A stretch of 6,989 nucleotides of DNA, from assembly GCA_022615525.1 (NCBI GenBank), contig JAKEGN010000356.1, forward strand, positions 1 through 6,989, read 5' to 3'. The notes beneath the pieces were generated by a model. It was given only the letters and a program-made list of their open reading frames with translations. It did no database searches and was not told the origin of the DNA. How positions within the stretch are numbered: position 1 is the first letter of the stretch; each line of letters begins with the position of its first letter. Origin of the DNA: Woeseiaceae bacterium. GTDB taxonomy: Bacteria; Pseudomonadota; Gammaproteobacteria; Steroidobacterales; Woeseiaceae. The position numbers were made by a program, and so were the translations under genes. Of the stretch, positions 1-5,716 are shown piece after piece.

Positions 1-47
1 AGGCTCGCGCAAACCGCAACAGTAGCGATCAGGAGGTTTCGAGACAT
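1..47 (-). CDS. Start of a leftward gene with a signal-peptide-like N-terminus (partial)
   Basis: Read on the minus strand, an ATG at 47-45 opens a frame that stays open to the window edge and reads MSRNLLIATVAVCAS. This is a short basic N-region (R3) followed by a hydrophobic run (LLIATVAV) and a small-residue CAS stretch, the pattern of a Sec signal peptide or, given the cysteine, possibly a lipoprotein signal. A ribosome site GAGGTG (plus positions 57-52) ends 4 bases before the ATG, with GAGG about 6 bases away. Only 15 full codons are visible, so the mature protein and its function are unknown; an exported or membrane protein is inferred. It is divergent from the symporter at 548, about 500 bp away. 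The same bases also look like a plus-strand AGGAGG plus ATG, which I judge coincidental. Confidence 0.5.
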   Translation of the reverse strand, partial: MSRNLLIATVAVCAS

Positions 48-75
48 GGCTCACCTCTTCTGTTCTGTTTAGCCC

Positions 76-99
76 AGAAGATAAACCCAAGAAGATAAA
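76..99. repeat. Tandem 10-bp direct repeat, 14-bp period, upstream of the leftward gene
   Basis: AGAAGATAAA occurs at 76-85 and again, identically, at 90-99; on the minus strand this reads as two TTTATCTTCT copies each followed by GGG or TGGG. It lies 29 to 52 bases upstream of the leftward start codon, inside the expected 5' UTR or promoter. It is A/T-rich compared with its surroundings. A tandem operator for a regulator, or simply a promoter-proximal A/T patch, would both fit; nothing shows which. Confidence 0.4.
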
Positions 100-125
100 T
101 ACGTAACACCTGGGGAAAGTAGCGC

Positions 126-275
126 ATGAACATCGCGCTCGCACGCTGCCGTCGATCGCATGCGCCACCACCAGCGGAAACTCCGGCGCGGCATACGTCA
201 GGCAAAGCCAGTGCCGCCGACCTTGACGGCCTGCGGCAACATTTGGCCACGGTTCCGCTGGCCCGAAACTCGTGA
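126..275 (+). CDS. Possible 49-residue small protein (weak)
   Basis: An ATG at 126 follows GGGGAAAG (112-119) and opens 49 codons to a TGA at 273-275. The product begins MNIALARCRRSHAPPP and ends LDGLRQHLATVPLARNS. I recognise no family. Third-position G/C is only moderate, unlike the strong G/C bias of the clear genes in this window, and the arginine/proline/alanine-rich N-terminal half looks like random high-GC translation. It may be spurious, or part of a decayed gene. It is listed because it has a passable ribosome site and fills an otherwise empty region. Confidence 0.15.
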   Translation: MNIALARCRRSHAPPPAETPARHTSGKASAADLDGLRQHLATVPLARNS

Positions 276-533
276 TCGCGGGTTGACCGAGGCAGCAAAT
301 CGATCCGATGCTCAGTATTGCGCGGTTCAGCGACCTTGTTCCGGATTGCGCCCGGCCACTGCTCGCCAGTCATTGATCAGGAAGCCAGACTCCGATCCCC
401 AAGATAGACTGCTGCTGTGTGCGAGAATTGTGTGAGTAAGAGATGCATGGGAGTGACAAGTACTGAAATGCACCCGACGTGCTGCGTCATGCCATCCATC
501 AAATTGGTCACTTGTGTCTGGTCAAAATTAATC
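276..533. other. Intergenic stretch without a supportable gene
   Basis: No frame on either strand in this stretch has both a plausible start and a protein-like composition. Base composition drifts from G/C-rich to nearly balanced towards the symporter, as expected for a promoter-bearing spacer. The only patterned element I see is the TGGTCA direct repeat at 505-524. A long minus-strand open frame crosses the region but is the antisense shadow of the symporter. Confidence 0.45.
505..524. promoter_or_regulatory. TGGTCA direct repeat before the symporter (possible operator)
   Basis: TGGTCA is present at 505-510 and 519-524, 14 bp apart start to start, ending 23 bases upstream of the symporter ATG. 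The position suits an operator or activator site close to the transcription start. The half-site is short, so chance is a real alternative, and I could not identify a convincing -35/-10 pair around it. Confidence 0.2.
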
Positions 534-547
534 GGGAGCCATTGAGC

Positions 548-1996
548 ATGTCTGCATTGCACATCCTCGATTTCGCAGCGATCGGAATTTACTTCGTGGT
601 GCTGCTCTGGATCGGGATCCATGTCGCGCGGACCGACAGGGGCGAGGGTGCCAGCGAGTCGTTCCTCGCCGCCAATCGAAACATGAACCTGCTGCAGTCG
701 ACGACCAGTACCGCGGCCACGGATATCGGCGGCGGTTTCAGCATTGCCATGGCAGGGCTCGGCTTCACGCTGGGCATTTCCGGGTCCTGGCTGATCGCGG
801 TGTCGGGCCTCAGCATCGTCATGGTGTCGTTCCTGATGGTGCCGAAAGTGAAACGCTGGGCCGACCGGGTCAAGGGACTGACGACCGGCGACCTGTTCGA
901 GGCACGCTTCGACCGGCGTACCGGCACGCTGGCCGCGGTCGTGATCGGCATCGCCTGGTTCACCTTCGTCGGCGGCCAGGTCATTGCCGGCGGCAAACTG
1001 TTGCAGGTCACGCTGGACATGAACCTGACCTTTGCCGTGGTTCTTTCGGGCGCGATCATTCTTGCTTATACCGCCATGGGCGGATTGAAGGCGGTCATCT
1101 ACACCGACGTCTTCCAGATGTTCGTGCTGATGATCGGCATCGTCCTGGTCGCGGTGCCCATCGGCCTGTACAAAGTCGGCGGTTGGGACGCAATGGTCAC
1201 GCAGTTTGCCGCCGCACCGGAAACCAGCGGTCTCATGGACTGGACCGCCGTCGGCTGGAAGCAGATGCTCGGCTGGTTCTTCGCGATCTTCCCGATCTGG
1301 TTCATCTCGATCGCGGCCATGCAGCGCATCATTGCCGCGCGCGATGAGAAAACGGCGCGCAGGGCTTTTTTCCTGACCGGTGTGCCTATCGAATGGCCGT
1401 TGTTTGCCGTCGGCAGCACGCTCATCGGCCTGATCGCGCGCATGCTGTTTCCGGATTTGGCCGACCCTGAACTCGCGGCACCCACGGTCATCATGGAGCT
1501 GCTGCCGGTGGGACTCGCGGGCGTGGTGATCGCAGCGTACATCGCGGCGGTCATGTCGTCCGCGGATTCCTGCCTCATCGGTTCCGTCGCCATCTTTACC
1601 AACGATGTCTACCGCAAGCACCTCAAACAGGATGCAAGCGAGGAATCCCTGCTCAAGGTCGCCAGGATTTCGACGATCGTCCTCGGCGTGCTGGCGATCG
1701 GCATGGCCTACCTCGTGCCGAACGTGCTGGACCTGATCCTCTACGCCTACACCTTCGGCGCCGCCGGCATGTTTTTCCCGATGCTCGGGCTGCTTTTCTG
1801 GCGCCGGACCACCGCCAGCGGCGCGTTCTGGAGCATGCTCGCGGGCGGAGGTTTCGCAATAGCCTGGACCATCGCCGGCGAGCCCTGGGGATTCGCCGCG
1901 TCCTACGCAGGTTGGGTGATCGGCCTGCCGGTGCTCGTCATCGTGTCGCTGGCAACCTCGCACAGCCCGGATGAAGATCCCGGCCTGTTTGTTTAA
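548..1996 (+). CDS. Sodium:solute symporter, SSS family
   Basis: This encodes a 482-residue inner-membrane carrier of the sodium:solute symporter family (SLC5/PutP type), which uses the Na+ gradient to import a small solute. The chain is nearly all hydrophobic segments, compatible with the family's usual 13 helices. The helix near the N-terminus holds TTSTAATDIGGG (residues 52-63), where the family has its unwound substrate and Na+ region. The block MSSADSCLIGS (from residue 336), followed by FTNDVYRKH, matches the family's late signature that supplies the Na2-site serines. TAMGGLKAVIYTDVFQM (about 177-193) is another typical block. The ATG at 548 was chosen because GGGAG (534-538) lies 9 bases upstream; an in-frame ATG at 479 adds 23 poorly family-like residues and lacks a ribosome site. 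Substrate cannot be read from sequence: amino acids, pantothenate, sugars and carboxylates are all used by relatives. No partner gene adjoins it on the same strand before the palindromic element. Confidence 0.93.
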   Translation: MSALHILDFAAIGIYFVVLLWIGIHVARTDRGEGASESFLAANRNMNLLQSTTSTAATDIGGGFSIAMAGLGFTLGISGSWLIAVSGLSIVMVSFLMVPKVKRWADRVKGLTTGDLFEARFDRRTGTLAAVVIGIAWFTFVGGQVIAGGKLLQVTLDMNLTFAVVLSGAIILAYTAMGGLKAVIYTDVFQMFVLMIGIVLVAVPIGLYKVGGWDAMVTQFAAAPETSGLMDWTAVGWKQMLGWFFAIFPIWFISIAAMQRIIAARDEKTARRAFFLTGVPIEWPLFAVGSTLIGLIARMLFPDLADPELAAPTVIMELLPVGLAGVVIAAYIAAVMSSADSCLIGSVAIFTNDVYRKHLKQDASEESLLKVARISTIVLGVLAIGMAYLVPNVLDLILYAYTFGAAGMFFPMLGLLFWRRTTASGAFWSMLAGGGFAIAWTIAGEPWGFAASYAGWVIGLPVLVIVSLATSHSPDEDPGLFV

Positions 1997-2037
1997 TATC
2001 CCGCAACGCAGATTCTTGCACGGGGCAGGCCTTGCAA

Positions 2038-2164
2038 GACTGTGTGAAAACCGACAACTTGTCATTGCGAGCGTCGCGAAGCAATCTCTAAATCACTGAT
2101 TTCGTGAGATTGCTTCGTCGGCTAAACGTCCTCGCAATGACGCTTTCGGAGTTTTGACACAGCC
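2038..2164. repeat. Imperfect 127-bp palindromic element (MITE-like or REP-like)
   Basis: The two halves are inverted copies. The innermost arms, CGAAGCAATCTC (2077-2088) and its complement (2106-2117), match over 12/12 bases. The next arms, GTCATTGCGAG (2061-2071) and its complement (2131-2141), match 11/11. The outer 23 bases on each side (2038-2060 and 2142-2164) match at about 14 positions, including CTGTGT and AAAAC. The right half carries 8 more bases than the left between the two perfect blocks. The centre contains a small palindrome, AAATCA-C-TGATTT (2090-2102). From general knowledge, sequences of the GTCATTGCGAG...GAAGCAATCTC type recur as dispersed intergenic repeats in many bacterial genomes. 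The element fills the gap between symporter and transferase, has no coding capacity, and as RNA would fold into a long hairpin that could also end or attenuate transcription. Confidence 0.75.
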
Positions 2165-2196
2165 TCTTTGCCGGGGCACATTGCTCGACACGCGCT

Positions 2197-2203
2197 GAAG
2201 GAG
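2197..2203 (+). promoter_or_regulatory. Ribosome binding site deciding the transferase start
   Basis: GAAGGAG lies 7 bases before the GTG at 2211 but only 1 base before the alternative TTG at 2205, so it selects GTG 2211 as the start. It sits 33 bases after the palindromic element. Confidence 0.7.
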
Positions 2204-2210
2204 TTTGACC

Positions 2211-2825
2211 GTGGACCTGATAGGCATGCTGGATTCGCCGTACGTGCGGCGCGTCGCCATCACGGCGCAAATGCTCGGTATCGATTACGTGCACCGTTCG
2301 CTCTCGGTTTTTCGCAACTACGAGGAAATCCGCGCGATCAACCCGCTGGTAAAGGTGCCGACGCTGGTCTGCGACGACGGCGAGGTGCTGGTCGATTCGA
2401 CCCTGATCATCGATTACCTGGAAAGCGTCGCGCCGGGCGGCCGCAGTCTAATGCCCGCGGATGCGAAAGCCAGGCGCCGGGTGCTGCAACTGACCGGCAT
2501 TGCCCTCATGGCGATGGAAAAGACCGTACAACACCTGTACGAAACGCGGCAACGGCCGCAGGAGCGGCAATACCAGCCGTGGATCGAGCGCATCGACCAG
2601 CAGCTCGCGGGCGCATTGCAGATGCTCGCGGATGCGGTGGGCGACGGTGAGCGCTGGCTGCTCGGGCCGGAGCCGACCCAGGCGGACATCAGCATAGCGG
2701 TCGCCCTGCGATTCACGCATGAGATTCGCCCGGATGCGTTGCAGAAGGACACGTTTCCGGGTTTGCATCGTTACAGCGAGCGAGCGGAAGCATTGCCGGC
2801 TTTTCTCGCCTGTCCATTCAACTGA
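2211..2825 (+). CDS. Glutathione S-transferase family protein
   Basis: This is a soluble cytoplasmic protein of 204 residues, the usual length of a complete bacterial glutathione S-transferase. It would bind glutathione and conjugate or reduce an electrophilic substrate. Residues 1-72 form the thioredoxin-like domain: DLIGMLDSPYVRRVAI places a candidate catalytic serine at 9 in an SPY motif, KVPTL holds the cis-proline at 50, and VDSTLIIDYL provides D62/S63 for the glutathione gamma-glutamyl group. The rest is the helical domain, ending with the family's folding box around PTQADISIAVALRF (aspartate 159). The start is GTG; the MxLIGMLDSPYVRR opening is typical of this subgroup. Physiological substrate is unknown. 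It stands alone downstream of the palindromic element and ends 5 bp from the converging transporter gene. Confidence 0.92.
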   Translation: MDLIGMLDSPYVRRVAITAQMLGIDYVHRSLSVFRNYEEIRAINPLVKVPTLVCDDGEVLVDSTLIIDYLESVAPGGRSLMPADAKARRRVLQLTGIALMAMEKTVQHLYETRQRPQERQYQPWIERIDQQLAGALQMLADAVGDGERWLLGPEPTQADISIAVALRFTHEIRPDALQKDTFPGLHRYSERAEALPAFLACPFN

Positions 2826-2830
2826 AAAAC

Positions 2831-4243
2831 TCAGAGCAGCAGGCCAATCGCGAGGTATGCCAGGAGGCTGATCAAGCCGATGGCGATGGCATAGGGCAGT
2901 TGCGTCCTGATGTGATCGATGTGATCGGAGGCCGCGCCGGTCGAGGCAAGGATGGAAGTATCCGAGAGCGGCGAGCAGTGGTCGCCGAAAACCCCGCCGC
3001 CGAGCACCGCAGCGACGGTCGCGTACACCACGGTATCGAGAGTGTCGCCACTGAAGGCAAATGCCATCGGCACGGCGATCGGCATCATGATGGCGAAGGT
3101 GCCCCAGGACGTGCCGGTCGAGAACGAGATCGTGCAGGCGATAAGAAAGGTCAGCATGGGCAGCAGGCCGGGCGTCAGCCAGCTCTCGGTCTGCGCCACG
3201 ATGAAATTGGCCGTCCCCATCGATTTCGACAGGTCGTTGATGGCGTATGCGAATGCGAGTATCACGATCGCCGGCATCACACCTTTGATGCCTGCCATCG
3301 CGGTGCCCATGATATCGGACAACGGAATTCCCTGGATGCGCATGATGATGCCGGCGACGATGGCGGAGAGCAGGAATGCCTCCATGGTGAGCGCTGACGC
3401 GGTCACGAAAAAGGAGCCCATGGCCACGCCGATGACAATCAATACCGGCAACACGAAATTCCAGAACAGGCTGGTCCTGACGCCGGGATAGGGCTGGATG
3501 CCGGTCAGTTCCTCGGACATGAGCGGTTCCGCACCATCCCGTAAGACTTTTCCGCTTTCCATGGCGCGGCGCTCCGCCGTTTTCATCGGCCCGAATTCCG
3601 GGATGATTCGTGCGGCGATGAGGCCGACCATGGCCACGGCCAGTATCGAATAGAAGTTGAACGGGATCGAGTAAACGAAGACCTGCATCGCCATCGTGTC
3701 AGTGGCGATCGGCCCCATGCCGATCAGCAGGCCGGTAATGAAGACGGCCCAGCCTGTGACGGGCACGATCACGCTGACCGGTGCCGAAGTCGAATCCGCG
3801 ATGTAGGCAAGTTTTTCCCGGGAGATGCGAAAGCGATCGGACAGCGCGCGCATGGTGGAGCCGACGAACAACGGGCTGAAATAATCGCTGAAGAACACGA
3901 ACATGCCCATGAACCAGGCAACGAGCTGCACCCGCACCCGGGTCATGTTGCAGCTCTCGACCCAGGCGCTGAAATTGCGGATGGCGCCGGTGCGCTGGAA
4001 AAAAGCAATCGATACGCCGATGAAGAGCTCGAGCAGGAATATCCAGGAGAATGCCGTCGTTCCGAGTGCATTTTTCAGCAGGTTTGGAAAGCCCATCAAT
4101 CCCTGGCCGGCGGCGAGCACGCCGACGATGCAGGCGACCGCCAGCGCAAAGACGGTATTCCGCGTGAGGAATGCCAACACGATGGCGACGCTCGCCGGCA
4201 GCAGTGACAGGATGCCCAGGGTCCCGGATTCGCTCACAGCCAT
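2831..4243 (-). CDS. NhaC-family Na+/H+ antiporter-like transporter
   Basis: This is a 470-residue polytopic inner-membrane protein of the NhaC antiporter family (Pfam Na_H_antiporter type). Members exchange Na+ for H+ or couple Na+/H+ to organic-acid or amino-acid exchange, as in the malate-lactate antiporter MleN. Family blocks are complete: FFSDYFSPLFVGSTMRAL (117-134), RISREKLAYIADSTSAPVS (139-157), FSTGTSWGTFAIMMPIAVP (374-392) and FGDHCSPLSDTSILAST (419-435). About 11-12 hydrophobic segments are visible, with a hydrophilic loop near 215-258. It lies 71 bp downstream of the FAD oxidoreductase on the same strand, so co-transcription is likely. The start is uncertain: the sequence GGGGGAG abuts the ATG at 4243 with no spacing, but lies 6 bases before an in-frame GTG at 4237, which may be the true start (468 residues). 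Ion and substrate specificity cannot be decided here. Confidence 0.9.
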   Translation of the reverse strand: MAVSESGTLGILSLLPASVAIVLAFLTRNTVFALAVACIVGVLAAGQGLMGFPNLLKNALGTTAFSWIFLLELFIGVSIAFFQRTGAIRNFSAWVESCNMTRVRVQLVAWFMGMFVFFSDYFSPLFVGSTMRALSDRFRISREKLAYIADSTSAPVSVIVPVTGWAVFITGLLIGMGPIATDTMAMQVFVYSIPFNFYSILAVAMVGLIAARIIPEFGPMKTAERRAMESGKVLRDGAEPLMSEELTGIQPYPGVRTSLFWNFVLPVLIVIGVAMGSFFVTASALTMEAFLLSAIVAGIIMRIQGIPLSDIMGTAMAGIKGVMPAIVILAFAYAINDLSKSMGTANFIVAQTESWLTPGLLPMLTFLIACTISFSTGTSWGTFAIMMPIAVPMAFAFSGDTLDTVVYATVAAVLGGGVFGDHCSPLSDTSILASTGAASDHIDHIRTQLPYAIAIGLISLLAYLAIGLLL

Positions 4244-4314
4244 CTCCCCCGTTTTTCTTGTTGATGGTCACAGGCCGAATGCGCCCGGACAAAACTACAC
4301 GAATCCCCCGGCGC

Positions 4315-5607
4315 TTACACTTCGGCGAGTCCCCGGCGTCGTTCCAGCGCCGCCACGGCATGGAAGCCGATGCGCCGCAGCGGTTCCGGTGGCATCCAGC
4401 TCGCCTGCCCGAACAGTCGCTGCATGTCCGGAATCGGCAGCCCGAACGCCAGATCGACCAGCAGCTTGCCGAACAATGTCCCCTTGACCACGCCGCCGCC
4501 GTTGCAGCCGGCCGAGACGAACAATCCCGGCTTCGCAGCCCCCCAGATCGGCGCGCCGTTCAGTGTGAATCCGGTGGCACCGGACCACAGGAGCTCGAAT
4601 TCCACCTTGCCGAGTTGCGGGAATCGCCGCAGCAGGTTGTCGGCAAGCTTCACGGCAACCCGCTTTGTGTCGTCTTCGCGCTCGTAGCCGTAAAAGGACC
4701 GGATCAGCAGCCGGCCGTCGGCGGTACGGCGCAGCGTGCTGCCGAGCCGGTGTGCTGGCAGCACGCCCCAGCTCGCGTCGCTGCCGAGCGTTGCCAGCAC
4801 CGGGTCGGGCAGGCGAGGGGTCAATGCCGCGTAGGTGTACATCGCGACGATGCGCGAGCGGCCGGTGCCGAGTCCCTTGCAAAACGCGTTGTTGGCGAGG
4901 ATTACCTTGTCGGCGACGACCTCGGCTTCCGGAGTCGTCAGCGTCCAGCGGCCGTTTCTCTGATTCAGGCTCGTCACGGGCGTGTGTTCGAAAATGCTGA
5001 CCGATGCCGGAAGCATTCGCGCAAGGCCGCGAATCAGCGCGGCCGGTTGGGCAAGGTAGCAATGCGGTGAGTACAGGCCGCGGCGGTAGAAGCGCGTGCC
5101 GAGTTTCTGCTCCAGCTGCTCGCGGTCCAGTTCCTCGAATGGCAGTCCGGCAGCGTCGAGGAAGGCACGGTACTGATCGATCGCCAGCTCGCCGGTCGCA
5201 CCGGCGGCGGCGCGGTAAGTTCCGGTCCTTTGCAGGTCGCAATCGATACCGCCCCGTTGCACGGTGTCGCGGATTTCCTGCATCGTTTCGCCAATCAGGC
5301 GATTGCAGTCCTGCATGCGCTCGATTTGCAGGGCATCGGCGTCATTCGCCAGCGCAATCTCGAGCAGGAAGCCCGAATTCCTGCCGGGATTTCCCTCGCC
5401 GATTTCGCTCGCATCGAGCACCAGCACACGATCGTCCGGTGCCCGCAGTGACCATTGCCTTGCCGCGGCAAGACCCGTGTAACCGGCGCCGACGATGGCG
5501 ACGTCGCAAAGTGTGTCGTTAATGAGCACGGGGATTTCGCGGCGCTTCGGCAGCAACGCGTTCCAGCCGCAGGAGCTGTGGTAGGCCGGAAAGGCAGATC
5601 GGTGCAT
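4315..5607 (-). CDS. FAD-dependent oxidoreductase, DAO family (gamma-glutamylputrescine oxidase-like)
   Basis: This is a 430-residue flavoenzyme of the D-amino-acid oxidase/glycine oxidase fold, closest in layout to the PuuB/OrdL group that oxidises amines or amino acids to imines or aldehydes with release of ammonia and reduction of FAD. The dinucleotide-binding motif GAGYTGLAAA spans residues 40-49, with aspartate 65 (VLVLDAS) at the end of the second strand for the ribose. EGNPGRNSGF (71-80) is the second FAD contact. The C-terminal FAD cap is LLWSGATGFTLNGAPIWG (339-356) and FVSAGCNGGGVVKGTLFGK (363-381). The N-terminal stretch with SSCGWNALLPKR (11-22) before the Rossmann strand resembles the extended N-termini of this group and supports the ATG at 5607, which lacks a clear ribosome site. 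No signal peptide is seen, so it acts in the cytoplasm. It leads a probable two-gene unit with the NhaC-type carrier. The exact substrate is unknown. Confidence 0.9.
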   Translation of the reverse strand: MHRSAFPAYHSSCGWNALLPKRREIPVLINDTLCDVAIVGAGYTGLAAARQWSLRAPDDRVLVLDASEIGEGNPGRNSGFLLEIALANDADALQIERMQDCNRLIGETMQEIRDTVQRGGIDCDLQRTGTYRAAAGATGELAIDQYRAFLDAAGLPFEELDREQLEQKLGTRFYRRGLYSPHCYLAQPAALIRGLARMLPASVSIFEHTPVTSLNQRNGRWTLTTPEAEVVADKVILANNAFCKGLGTGRSRIVAMYTYAALTPRLPDPVLATLGSDASWGVLPAHRLGSTLRRTADGRLLIRSFYGYEREDDTKRVAVKLADNLLRRFPQLGKVEFELLWSGATGFTLNGAPIWGAAKPGLFVSAGCNGGGVVKGTLFGKLLVDLAFGLPIPDMQRLFGQASWMPPEPLRRIGFHAVAALERRRGLAEV

Positions 5608-5612
5608 GCGCC

Positions 5613-5621
5613 ATTATTCCA
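5613..5621 (-). promoter_or_regulatory. Extended -10-like box just before the oxidoreductase start
   Basis: On the minus strand TGGAATAAT lies 5 bases before the ATG at 5607. It fits an extended -10 element (TGn then AATAAT) that would start the transcript at or next to the start codon. No good -35 is seen at 17 bases, and the gene has no Shine-Dalgarno sequence, so a leaderless message is suggested but not shown. Confidence 0.3.
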
Positions 5622-5680
5622 CGATTCGAAAAGGCTCCGCAGAGGTAAACCCGGCCGCGCGGACGCACAGCGCGAGCCGC

Positions 5681-5709
5681 TTGATCATGTCGGTCGGGTC
5701 GTCTAGCGT
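5681..5709 (+). promoter_or_regulatory. Possible promoter for the uncharacterised helical protein gene
   Basis: TTGATC (5681-5686) and TAGCGT (5704-5709) are 17 bases apart, the standard spacing, and match the sigma-70 consensus at 4/6 and 3/6 positions. The -10 box ends 7 bases before the ATG at 5717, which would make the transcript nearly leaderless. This is a weak match inside the 109-bp divergent spacer. Confidence 0.25.
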
Positions 5710-5716
5710 GGGTCAC

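Noticed and set aside
31..72. AGGAGG followed by an ATG and an 8-codon frame ending in TAG (MAHLFCSV), resembling a leader peptide
   Set aside because: The spacing is plausible, but these bases are better explained as the complement of the signal-peptide codons of the leftward gene. There is no attenuator-like hairpin or downstream operon to regulate.
479..547. A 23-residue N-terminal extension of the symporter from ATG 479
   Set aside because: The extension has no ribosome site and is not hydrophobic or family-like, whereas ATG 548 has GGGAG at 9 bases.
377..2065. A 562-codon open frame on the minus strand opposite the symporter
   Set aside because: It is fully antisense to a clear membrane protein. 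Its translation is extremely rich in H, D, R, Q and G with no motif, which is what the complement of hydrophobic high-GC codons gives.
2826..2830. A terminator between the converging transferase and carrier genes
   Set aside because: Only 5 bp separate the stop codons, and no hairpin with a T-tract is evident around them.
4171..5070. A 299-codon plus-strand frame opposite the oxidoreductase and the start of the carrier
   Set aside because: It overlaps two well-supported genes on the other strand, has arginine/alanine/glutamine-rich composition without domains, and has no ribosome site.
5606..5716. A 37-residue N-terminal extension of the helical protein from ATG 5606
   Set aside because: It would overlap the divergent oxidoreductase start and use the whole promoter spacer as coding sequence; the added residues are low-complexity and not family-like.
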